Source: Mycoplasmataceae bacterium UBA3729
GTDB taxonomy: Bacteria > Bacillota_I > Bacilli_A > Mycoplasmatales > Mycoplasmoidaceae
DNA: 16,566 bases
Assembly (NCBI GenBank): GCA_002372615.1
Contig: DFHG01000005.1
Coordinates: forward strand, 1-16,566
Direction of reading: 5' to 3'
The notes under the pieces were generated by a model. It was given only the letters and a program-made list of their open reading frames with translations. It had not been told where the DNA came from and ran no database searches. This document shows, piece after piece, positions 1-7,479 of this stretch (the stretch's first letter is position 1; every line of letters starts with the position of its first letter). The position numbers and the translations under genes are program-made.

Positions 1-94
1 TATTGCTGCTGGAGAATACTATTTCTATGTTACTGCTACATATAATGGATTAGAAATAAAATCTTCATTAATTCATTTGGTTATAAGTGAATAA
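1..94 (+). CDS. C-terminal end of a probable surface/secreted protein (5' end outside window)
   Basis: An open frame enters from the left edge with its first full codon at base 2 and ends at TAA 92-94. About 30 residues are visible. The stretch GEYYFYVTATYNGLEIKSS alternates hydrophobic and polar residues and resembles the last strands of an extracellular Ig-like or bacterial beta-sandwich domain, which often close mycoplasma surface proteins or adhesins. There is no membrane segment or anchor at this C-terminus, so any lipoprotein signal or transmembrane anchor would be at the unseen N-terminus. The frame is supported because the other two contain early stops. The domain assignment is inference from a very short fragment; the coding status is fairly safe. 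Confidence 0.6.
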   Translation, partial: IAAGEYYFYVTATYNGLEIKSSLIHLVISE

Positions 95-148
95 TACATT
101 AAATATAGGAATATTTATTAAATAACACAATAGTACAATGGAAATAAA

Positions 149-289
149 ATGAAATTTAGATTTGATTTAGATGAATTAGATGAAGTAAGTTCTATGATAA
201 GTAATGATTATTATAAAGAACGTAAAGCTTATAAAGATTTAACATTTGGTAATCCAAAAAAGAAAAAGCAAAAAATGATTATTAATTAA
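149..289 (+). CDS. Small basic hypothetical protein, 46 aa
   Basis: A complete short frame runs from ATG 149 to TAA 287-289. The N-terminal half is acidic (MKFRFDLDELDEVSSM), and the C-terminus is a lysine-rich tail (NPKKKKQK). There is no membrane segment and no cysteine. A GGA at 140-142 lies six bases before the ATG and could be a weak Shine-Dalgarno sequence. The gene follows the partial surface-protein gene on the same strand after 54 bases and faces the ATP-grasp gene tail to tail. I do not recognise a family. In so AT-rich a genome a 46-codon frame can occur by chance, but the charged, non-repetitive composition and the possible ribosome site make it plausible. Confidence 0.45.
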   Translation: MKFRFDLDELDEVSSMISNDYYKERKAYKDLTFGNPKKKKQKMIIN

Positions 290-300
290 TAAATTCTTTA

Positions 301-323
301 TTAAACAATATAAATTGTATTAA
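301..323. terminator. Weak AT-rich hairpin between convergent genes
   Basis: TTAAACAAT (301-309) pairs with ATTGT-A-TTAA (314-323) around a four-base loop, giving nine base pairs with one bulged A. It lies in the 48-base gap between the small gene ending at 289 and the ATP-grasp gene ending at 338, where a bidirectional terminator would be expected. Only one G-C pair is present and there is no clean U-tract, so the stability is low. Confidence 0.3.
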
Positions 324-337
324 TTCTTAATTTCAAA

Positions 338-1204
338 TTATTTCATTTTGTTAACTATATATTTAGCAATATATTTACTTAAATCAACTTTTGTTACTTT
401 AAATGTTCCAATAAATAATGGGTTTGAGTTTAACTCACATATTATAGGTTGATTATTTTTATCAAACATTACATCAACTCCAGCAAAATCAAGTTTAAAT
501 AATTTTGTAGCTTTTATTGCTAAATCAATAAAACTTTGCTTTGGTTTAAAACTTATTCCTTTACCACCTATACCAATGTTGGATCTAAAGTCATTATTAT
601 TGACTCTAAGCATTGAAATAATAGCTTTGTTACCAACAACATTAATTCTTACATCTCTTCCACAAGACTCTTTAATAAATTCTTGTATTAAACAATCTTT
701 ATAACCAATTTTATTAATTATTTCTTTTATTTTTTTAATTGTTTTAGCTAAATACACTTGATATCCGAAACTACCATGTGCTTCTTTAATCACAATTGGT
801 AATCCTATTTTATTAACTATATCTTTAATAAAAGATAAATTAGTATATCCAAGGTGTTCAAATGTTTTTGGAAGAATATATGTTTTTGGTATTCTAATCT
901 TGCCTTCTTGCAGTTTTTGATACATCAATATTTTGTTATCACATAATTCAATAGCATCTGATGAATTAAATAATTTACAACCTAATTGTTCAAGCCTTTT
1001 AGCTAAATAAATGTCTTTATCCCAAAATATAACAAAGTGTGGTTTTTTAGATAATGATAAATCCACATCAAGTCCAATGTCAATTGCTTTTTTAATTTCT
1101 AAATTTATATTATGCTCTATAAAACTATTTTGTAACATCTTGTATACTTTTTTTAATTTATCAAGATTTGTAAATGTATTAATAACAAGTCAAGCTTTTA
1201 ACAT
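338..1204 (-). CDS. RimK-family ATP-grasp ligase (alpha-L-glutamate ligase-like), 288 aa
   Basis: Members of this family use ATP to join an amino acid, usually glutamate, to a protein or small-molecule carboxylate; E. coli RimK modifies ribosomal protein S6. Motifs in order: N-terminal AWLVINTF strand (residues 4-11), VIKEAHGSFG nucleotide loop (138-147), IQEFI hinge (173-177), GRDVR (182-186), RSNIGIGGKG (207-216), AGVDVMFD (241-248), and the metal-binding CELNSNP with E257 and N259. I chose ATG 1204 rather than ATG 1138: the extra 22 residues contain a UGA-encoded Trp at position 5 and give the usual RimK N-terminus and length. No Shine-Dalgarno precedes it. M. genitalium has a comparable protein (MG012). 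The catalytic class is certain; the substrate cannot be told from sequence. Confidence 0.9.
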
Positions 1205-1215
1205 ATAAATTATTA

Positions 1216-1221
1216 TTTATA
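1216..1221 (-). promoter_or_regulatory. Candidate -10 element of the ATP-grasp gene
   Basis: On the minus strand TATAAA lies 11 bases before ATG 1204. With the usual distance from -10 to start site, the transcript would begin only a few bases before the ATG, matching the lack of a ribosome binding site. No convincing -35 is visible, which is common in mollicutes. Confidence 0.3.
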
Positions 1222-1302
1222 TTTTACTAATCTAATCAAGATTATTATTTAATTTAATGAGTTTTATTGAAATAGAATATTATTAATGAAATATTAACTA
1301 AA

Positions 1303-1308
1303 TATAAT
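1303..1308 (+). promoter_or_regulatory. Candidate -10 element of the nif3-ezrA pair
   Basis: A perfect TATAAT lies 28 bases before ATG 1337 in the 132-base divergent gap. A TTGAAA at 1267-1272 is 30 bases upstream, too far to be its -35. The surrounding sequence is very AT-rich, so a chance match is possible. Confidence 0.35.
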
Positions 1309-1336
1309 AATGAAAGTGGACAAATAAAAGAAACTA

Positions 1337-2098
1337 ATGATTACTTTAAAAAAAATATACCGATATTTAATCAAATTATTCCCTTTAAAATATCAAGAAA
1401 AATGAGATAAATCTGGAATTATTCGTAATTTTGATTGAGACACTAAAATTGATAAAATATTAATTTGCTTAGATTGTACTAAAAACATTATTCGATTTGC
1501 AAAAACAAAAAATATTAAATTGGTAATATCTCATCATCCAATTTTTAATAAAAATAATATTATTGATGAAAGTAACATTAAACTTCTTAAAAAATTGAAA
1601 ATTTCATTAATATCTTTACATACTAATGTAGACAATCATCCATTAGGGTTAAACTATTATTTATCTAATCTATTAAATTTTAAAAATACATTCCAAGTAC
1701 AAATGGATGATTGCGGTTCTCTTTATGTTGGTAATTTAAAAAATAAAAAAAATACTCATGATACAATTAAATTAATTTGTGAAAAGTTAAATATTACTCA
1801 TCATGTTAAATATGTTGGTAATAACACCATTATTGAAAGAGCTATTATTTGTAGTGGCGCTGGATTTGATGTAATTAAAAATGCAATAAATTATTATGAC
1901 ACAAGAACCATCTTAATAACTGGGGATATTAAATGGCATGATTGATTGTATGCTGATCAACTTAAATTAAATCTTTTAGACATAGGTCATGATGTTGAAA
2001 AACATTTTATTGAATTAATTTATAAGAATTTACAAAAAATATTTCCCTGTTTAAAAATTTATAAATCATTTCCATCAATTTCCATAAAACTATATTAA
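1337..2098 (+). CDS. Nif3-like/DUF34 dinuclear-metal protein, 253 aa
   Basis: This is a Nif3 (YbgI/YqfO, DUF34) family protein. The family forms toroidal hexamers with a two-metal site; its biochemical role is still debated, with GTP cyclohydrolase I type 2 and metal insertion or repair among the proposals. Visible motifs: QEKWDKSGI (about residues 20-28, the family's N-terminal Trp-Asp motif), SHHPIF with H66/H67, HTNVD with H95 and D99, TGDIKWHD with H201, and GHDVEKHF with H218 and E221. The spacing suits the single-domain form of about 250 aa. Three Trp codons are UGA, so a standard-code reading would miss both ends. The start ATG 1337 has no strong ribosome site. The stop is 15 bases before the ezrA-like gene, so the two are probably co-transcribed. 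Confidence 0.85.
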
Positions 2099-2113
2099 TA
2101 TAATTTATGTAAT

Positions 2114-3808
2114 ATGATTTGAATTAATTATCCAATCATAAGTTTATCAGCTTTACTTTTAATATTATTTATTATTTTTTGTATTTATTTCATAATACAA
2201 ACAAAAAATTTAAATAATGAATTAAAACTTAAAAATCAATATAATGAATATGCAAATTGTTTTTTTTATGACAATATGCAATATATTAAGACATTATCTG
2301 AAAATAATGAAAAACTTAAAAAACTTGTTGATAATATCATCTATGAACGACAATTCTATCGTGAACAATTAAAAAATATTAAGAGTAATATTGAAAATTT
2401 AACATATAGTAATAGTTTCTTTTGTTTCAAACATTCAAAAAGAAATATTGCAAATATTGTAGAAAATCTTAAAAAATGTAAAAAATTATATGATAGGATA
2501 TCACAATCATACAATGTCACAATTGATTATAATGATTCATGTAGTAATGTAATCGCTTTATTTAGAAAAAATTATAATTTGATAAATTCTTTCTATAAAA
2601 AACATTTGTCTAATAAGTTTAACCATAATCAATTTAATATTTTATCTCAAGAAATTAGTAATTTAATTCTTCAATCCAATAATTATTCAATTAAAATCAA
2701 TAATAATGAAATTATTAAAATAATCAATATGTTAAATGAAAAAACTAAATTTTTTCATTCTTTAATTAAATCAGTTTATACATATGAACTATCATGATTA
2801 TATTTTCAAAGAACAAATAAAGATTTGAATGAACAATTTAAGAATAACAAATACTCATTAAGCAGAAATGAATATTCTAATATTGAAAAAATTATAGCTA
2901 ATACAAAAATAAATATCAATGATTATGATTGTGCATTAATGCAACTCAATTTTAAAGAATGTGATAAATTATTAATAAATATTTCCAATGAAATTGAACC
3001 TACTATAAATATTTTTAGACAGAATGACAAAATTAATAATACTATTGATAAATGCTTTTCGTTTACTAATAATTGATTAAGAATATGAAAAGATAAGAAT
3101 AAAATTTTATCTCCAATATTCATAAATTTAATGCAATACTTTCGTAATGATAATGAAATTAAAAAAGAAATTTTAGAAATTAAAAATAAATTTGAAACAA
3201 TTGTTCAAAATCATGATATTATCCATACAGCAAAAGATGAACCAAATTACTTTAGCAGAATAAAAATACTAAATAACTTATTAGTTTTGATTGATCAATA
3301 CAAAATTTGAGAATCACGATTAATAAAATTTAAAAATAACATTTGAAATAAATATTTTTTAACAATTCAGTTAATAAATGATATTTATGAATTACAATTT
3401 GCTTTTAATCAGTTTATTATTATAAAAAAAGAATTAAATCCTTTTGATATTAATTCTATTCAAAATCTTAATGAAAATTTATCTGTATTAAATCATCTAA
3501 TTTCATTAATGCAATCTAATTTTGAAACTAATTATAATGAAGTATATAATGCTGTTACTGAAATGAAAAATGATGAAAATAATTATTATGAACTAATAAA
3601 AAAAGATATTGTTATTAAATTTTATGCACAAAAATTAATTTTTTACACAAATAGATATAGAAATGAAAATAAAGAAATTGAAAATGCTTTATCAAATGTA
3701 GAGTCATTATATAACAATAAAAAATTTGATGAAGTTATTGATGAAATTTTGCCTATACTTGAAAATATCAAAATATCTGCAAAATTAAATCATATAAAAA
3801 TTCAATAG
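2114..3808 (+). CDS. ezrA: EzrA-like septation ring regulator, membrane-anchored coiled-coil protein, 564 aa
   Basis: EzrA proteins are anchored in the membrane by one N-terminal span with a long cytoplasmic spectrin-like coiled-coil region; in Firmicutes they bind FtsZ and restrain and organise the division ring. Here residues about 7-28 form a hydrophobic span (SALLLILFIIFCIYFII). It is followed by about 530 polar residues rich in Lys, Asn, Glu and Ile with heptad-like spacing and no enzymatic motif. The 564-aa length is close to B. subtilis EzrA (about 562 aa), and the topology is the same. At least six in-frame UGA Trp codons are present, one at position 3. It starts 15 bases after nif3 without a Shine-Dalgarno. 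Identification rests on architecture and length more than motifs; another coiled-coil cytoskeletal protein is the alternative. Confidence 0.65.
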
Positions 3809-4363
3809 TTATTTACTATATTTACCTGGATATTTTTTCATCATTAATGAAATAAATTTTTCTTTTGGCATTTTCCCATATTTTTTCATTAATGATATAC
3901 ATTCATTTAATTCTTTTTGTGCTCAAGTAGCATCTTTAAATGAGCCAACTTTAACTTGTTTCTTTTGTAAAATTTTATATGTTTCAAAAAAATTTCTAAT
4001 TACAGACAATTTATGTTCAGGAATATCATTAATTGAATTAATTTGTTTAAATCGTGGATCACAATCAATAACACCAATAAGTTTAGTATCAGTTTCACCA
4101 TCATCAACCATGGTCATTGCTCCTAATATTCTAGTTGGAACGATAGTACCTGGTAAAAAAGAATGATCAGAAATAACTAAAATGTCTAATTCATCTCCAT
4201 CTCAATCAAGAGCATTTGGAATAAAACCATAATTTTCTGGATAAATATTAGCGCCATACAAAATTCTATCTACTTTAATGTTTCCATTAGCACGATCATA
4301 TTCATACTTAATATTTGAGTTTTTTGGAATCTCAATTGTAACATCAATAACACTATTATTCAT
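3809..4363 (-). CDS. ppa: Inorganic pyrophosphatase (family I), 184 aa
   Basis: The enzyme hydrolyses pyrophosphate to two phosphates in the cytoplasm, pulling nucleic acid synthesis and tRNA charging forward. Visible motifs: EIPKNSNIKYEYD (11-23), PENYGFIPN (42-50), the family signature DGDELDI (55-61) with metal-binding D55, D57 and D60, and MTMVDDGETD (83-92) with D87/D88. W54 and W147 are UGA codons. The stop codon begins on the base after the ezrA stop (3808), leaving no gap between the convergent genes. ATG 4363 is preferred over ATG 4369 because a perfect TATAAT ends at 4372, so the transcript should start near 4365. The C-terminus carries two similar short segments, ISLMKKYGK and ISLMMKKYPGK. 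Confidence 0.95.
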
Positions 4364-4371
4364 ATGCATAA

Positions 4372-4381
4372 ATTATATAAT
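4372..4381. promoter_or_regulatory. Palindromic double -10 element between ppa and deoD
   Basis: ATTATATAAT is a perfect ten-base palindrome holding TATAAT at 4376-4381 on the plus strand and at 4377-4372 on the minus strand. It sits eight bases before the ppa ATG (4363) and 15 bases before the deoD ATG (4397). It could be a shared core promoter firing both ways; both transcripts would have almost no leader. No -35 is evident on either side. Confidence 0.45.
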
Positions 4382-4396
4382 AAATGAATATAAATT

Positions 4397-5116
4397 ATGA
4401 ACACCCCACACATATGTGCTAATGAAAAAGAGATATCAAAAGTTGTTATTTTAACTGGCGATCCATTGCGAGCTAAATGAATAACTGAAAATTTTTTAAC
4501 TGGAGTAAAATTAGTTAATACCATTAGAGGAATGTATGGGTTTACTGGTAAATATAAAAATAAAAATATAACTGTTATGGGCCATGGAATGGGTATGGGA
4601 TCAATTGGTATTTATTCATATGAGTTATTTAAATTTTTTAATGTAAACACAATAATTAGAATTGGTTCATGTGGCTCATGTAGCAATGAGATAAAAATGG
4701 GTGATGTAATAATTGCTAAGGAAGCATTTAGCTATTCTGCTTATCCCTATGAATTAGGTCTAAAAACTAAATCGAAAATACTAAAAGCTGATAAAATATT
4801 AGTTAACTATGCTGTATCTATCGCAAAAAAGAATAAATTTAAATACCATGCATGCCGTATTCAAAGCACTGATGCATTTTATAATTTTGTTAAAAATTTA
4901 AAAGATCAAATTAAATGAGGAAATCAATCTAAAGCTATTGAAATGGAGGCATTTGCTTTATATGCAAATGCATTAAAATTAAATAAAAAAGCACTAACTA
5001 TTTTAACCTGTTCTGATGAACCATTTAATCATGTAGGAATGAGTAGTAAAGATAGACAAACCAAATTTAAAGAAATGGTATTAATTGCTCTTGAATTATC
5101 ACATGAATTGTTATAG
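4397..5116 (+). CDS. deoD: Purine-nucleoside phosphorylase (DeoD type), 239 aa
   Basis: It cleaves purine (deoxy)ribonucleosides with phosphate, giving the free base and (deoxy)ribose-1-phosphate. Residues matching the E. coli hexameric enzyme: H5 in MNTPHI, GDPLRAK (21-27) with phosphate-binding R25, R88 and S91 in IIRIGSCGS, the nucleoside-binding EMEA (182-185), and S206-D207 with the catalytic Asp. The length of 239 equals the family norm. W28 and W174 are UGA-coded. It is the first gene of a five-gene salvage operon. No Shine-Dalgarno precedes ATG 4397, and a likely promoter lies only 15 bases upstream, so the leader is short. An overlapping ATG at 4384 is in another frame and gives no phosphorylase sequence. 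Confidence 0.97.
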
Positions 5117-5121
5117 AAGGA
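5117..5121 (+). promoter_or_regulatory. Ribosome binding site of deoC
   Basis: AAGGA lies seven bases before ATG 5129, one of the clearest Shine-Dalgarno sequences in the window. The deoD stop (5114-5116) immediately precedes it, so deoC can be translated efficiently from the operon message. Confidence 0.75.
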
Positions 5122-5128
5122 AATAAAT

Positions 5129-5767
5129 ATGAATTTAAATAAATATATTGATCACACTATGTTAAAAGCTAATGCTCAAGAATTAGCTATTGAAAAACTA
5201 TGCAGTGAAGCAAAGAAAAATAATTTTGCAAGTGTTTGCATTAATCCTTGTTATGTCAAATTGGCTAAATCAAAATTAAAAGGTAGTGATGTTAAAGTAT
5301 GCACTGTTATTGGATTTCCATTAGGTGCTACTACAACTAAAACAAAAATTGTGGAAACAATTGATGCTATTAAAAATGGTGCTGATGAAATTGATATGGT
5401 AATTAATATTGGTAAATTAAAAGATCATGATTTTAAATATGTTACTAATGAAATTAAATCAATTAAAAAAGCATGTGGTAAAAAAATATTAAAGGTTATT
5501 ATCGAAACATGTTTATTAACTCAATCTGAAAAAATAAATGCATGTAAATGCATTCTTAATGCAAAAGCTGATTTTGTAAAAACCTCTACTGGTTTCTCAA
5601 CTAGTGGAGCAAATGTAGATGACATTAAATTAATTAAAAAATGTGTAAAAAATAAAGCATTAATTAAAGCTTCTGGTGGAATATCAACAAAAGATGATAT
5701 GCTAAAAATGATTAAGAATGGAGCTAATAGAATTGGTACTTCGAAAGGATGTGAACTAATTAAATAA
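5129..5767 (+). CDS. deoC: Deoxyribose-phosphate aldolase, 212 aa
   Basis: A class I aldolase that splits 2-deoxyribose-5-phosphate into glyceraldehyde-3-phosphate and acetaldehyde, feeding deoxynucleoside sugar into glycolysis. Visible: YIDHTMLK at the N-terminus (6-13), VIGFPLGATTT (60-70), D89 in EIDMVINIG, the Schiff-base lysine K151 in VKTSTGFST, K180 in IKASGGIS, and the phosphate-binding RIGTSKG (201-207), where many relatives have RIGASAG. The length of 212 is slightly below the common 220. There are no UGA codons. It lies 12 bases after deoD, and deoA starts three bases after its stop. Confidence 0.97.
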   Translation: MNLNKYIDHTMLKANAQELAIEKLCSEAKKNNFASVCINPCYVKLAKSKLKGSDVKVCTVIGFPLGATTTKTKIVETIDAIKNGADEIDMVINIGKLKDHDFKYVTNEIKSIKKACGKKILKVIIETCLLTQSEKINACKCILNAKADFVKTSTGFSTSGANVDDIKLIKKCVKNKALIKASGGISTKDDMLKMIKNGANRIGTSKGCELIK

Positions 5768-5770
5768 TTT

Positions 5771-7069
5771 ATGAATATTATTTCAATAATTGAGACAAAA
5801 AAAAATAAAAAACCACTTAGTGAAGAAGAAATTAAATTTTTTATTGATGGTTTAGTAAATAAAAAAAATATCGCTGATTATCAAGCTACTGCTTTATTAA
5901 TGGCAATATATCTAAATGGATTAAATAGTGATGAGACTTATTATTTAACAAAATGAATGTTAAATTCAGGTAATAGGTTAAGTTTTAATAATATCAACGG
6001 TTTTATAATTGATAAACATTCTACAGGTGGGGTTGGAGATAAAGTTTCTTTAATTATTGCTCCTTTATGTGCTGCATTAGGAATCAATGTAGCAAAATTA
6101 TCTGGACGTGGTCTTTCTTATACTGGTGGTACAATTGATAAAATGGAATCAATAGGTATTGATTGTAGTTTTAACAATAAATCAATTCCATTATTTAAAA
6201 AAACTAAAATCCTTATATCTTCTCAAACTGATGACATTGTACCAGCAGATAAAATTATTTATGCGCTAAGAAACGATACATCAACAGTTAATTCAGAGCC
6301 ATTAATTGCAGCAAGTATTGCTTCAAAAAAATTAGCATTAAAAACTAACCATATCTTTATTGATTTAAAAGTTGGTGATGGAAGTTTTTGCAAAACTATT
6401 AATCAAGCAATCTCATTGGCAAATACATTGAAAAAAATATTTAATAGATTTAAACGAAGATTTACAATTCACATCACAAGTATGATACAACCATTAGGTA
6501 GAGCTATTGGAAATGCTATAGAAGTAAAAGAAGCAATTAATTTTTTAAAAGGAAAATTTGCAACTTCTAAATTAAAGGATCTAATTTATGATTTCCTTAT
6601 TGATATTTTAATGACATCAAAAATAGCAACTAACAGAAAAATTGCAATAGAACTTATAGATAGCGTAATTAAAAATAAAAAAGCCTATAATTGCTTTATT
6701 GATTGAGCAGTTGCTAATGGCAGTGATAAAAATAAGTTAAAATCATTTACATATTTTAAACCTAGATATTCATTAAAAATTATTTCACCTAGTTCTGGAT
6801 ACATATCATACACATCAACAAAAAAAATGGGAATGCTAAGCAATGATTTAGGCGCAGGAAGACTTAAAAAAAATAGTAAAATTGATTGACAAGCAGGTAT
6901 ATATTTAAATAAAATTTATAATGAAAAAGTAAAAAAGGGTGAAGTTATAGCAACACTTTATTCTTCTAAACCAATTTCTTCAATTATCAAAACGCAATTT
7001 ATTAAAAATGTTAAAATTAAAAATACAAGATTTAATGATTATAAACAAATATTGAAAGTAGTAAAATAA
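5771..7069 (+). CDS. deoA: Thymidine/pyrimidine-nucleoside phosphorylase, 432 aa
   Basis: It phosphorolyses thymidine, and in the Pdp subtype also uridine, to base and (deoxy)ribose-1-phosphate. Hallmarks: KHSTGGVGDKVSLI and LSGRGLSYTGGTIDKMES in the first third (the family signature region), FIDLKVGDGSF in the centre, QPLGRAIGNAIEV, and a C-terminal domain with LGAGRLKK. The central residues DLKVGDGSF differ slightly from the usual VKVGSGAF, and ITSMIQPLG has Ser where Asp is common. Trp codons near 5954, 6704 and 6887 are UGA, so a standard-code reading would falsely split the gene. The length is typical. It starts three bases after deoC with no clear Shine-Dalgarno, and its stop shares one base with the cdd start. 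Thymidine versus broad pyrimidine specificity cannot be settled by eye. Confidence 0.95.
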
Positions 7070-7479
7070 TGACAAATCAAGAAAATCAAACATACATAAA
7101 ACTTAAAAAATTATTAAATAATTCATATGCAGAATATTCTAAATTTAAGACTGCAGCTATATTAAAAACAGATAAAGGTGAGTTTTGCGGAGTAAATGTA
7201 GAAAACTCTTCAAGTGGGGCAACTGTATGTGCTGAACGAAATGCAATTTTTAATGCAATTACGAATGGCTCTAAAAAATTCATAGAAATAAATCTTATTT
7301 CTAATTCAAAATTATTAAATATTGTACCGTGTGGTATGTGTTTACAAGTGATGACTGAATTCTTTAAAAGCAATACTATTGTTAATGTCTACAACATTAA
7401 TGGTAAAATAACTCAATATAAATTTTGTGATTTATTACCTTATGCATTTACAAAGAAGGAATTAAAAGCAAATCGATAA
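7069..7479 (+). CDS. cdd: Cytidine deaminase, 136 aa
   Basis: A small homotetrameric zinc enzyme that deaminates cytidine and deoxycytidine to uridine and deoxyuridine, which the neighbouring phosphorylase can then use. Zinc ligands are C54, C88 and C91, and the proton-shuttle glutamate is E56 in TVCAER; substrate-binding FCGVNVENSS is at 39-48. In the second zinc motif PCGMCLQ the usual Arg (PCGxCRQ) is replaced by Leu. R57 of CAER, the residue that offsets cysteine charge in tetrameric enzymes, is kept. The length is normal. The ATG overlaps the deoA stop by one base and its own stop overlaps the manB ATG by one base, indicating translational coupling. Confidence 0.95.
   Translation: MTNQENQTYIKLKKLLNNSYAEYSKFKTAAILKTDKGEFCGVNVENSSSGATVCAERNAIFNAITNGSKKFIEINLISNSKLLNIVPCGMCLQVMTEFFKSNTIVNVYNINGKITQYKFCDLLPYAFTKKELKANR

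Noticed and set aside
338..1138. Shorter start ATG 1138 for the ATP-grasp gene
   Set aside because: The in-frame extension to ATG 1204 gives the conserved RimK N-terminus AWLVINTF and passes only a UGA that codes Trp.
1267..1308. TTGAAA (1267-1272) as the -35 partner of TATAAT (1303-1308)
   Set aside because: The 30-base spacing is far beyond the usual 16-18.
4364..4369. Upstream in-frame ATG 4369 for ppa
   Set aside because: It lies only two bases after a perfect TATAAT, so the message would probably begin after it. This is not certain; it adds just two residues.
5771..7069. Apparent frameshifted or fragmented pseudogenes (also in ptsI, pepA, manB, ezrA, nif3)
   Set aside because: All breaks are in-frame TGA codons with no frame change, and they fall where the families tolerate or need Trp. 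Reading UGA as Trp restores full-length proteins.
7086..7373. 95-codon open frame on the minus strand opposite cdd
   Set aside because: It is the shadow of a highly conserved cytidine deaminase; the product has no membrane, charge or motif pattern and no ribosome site.
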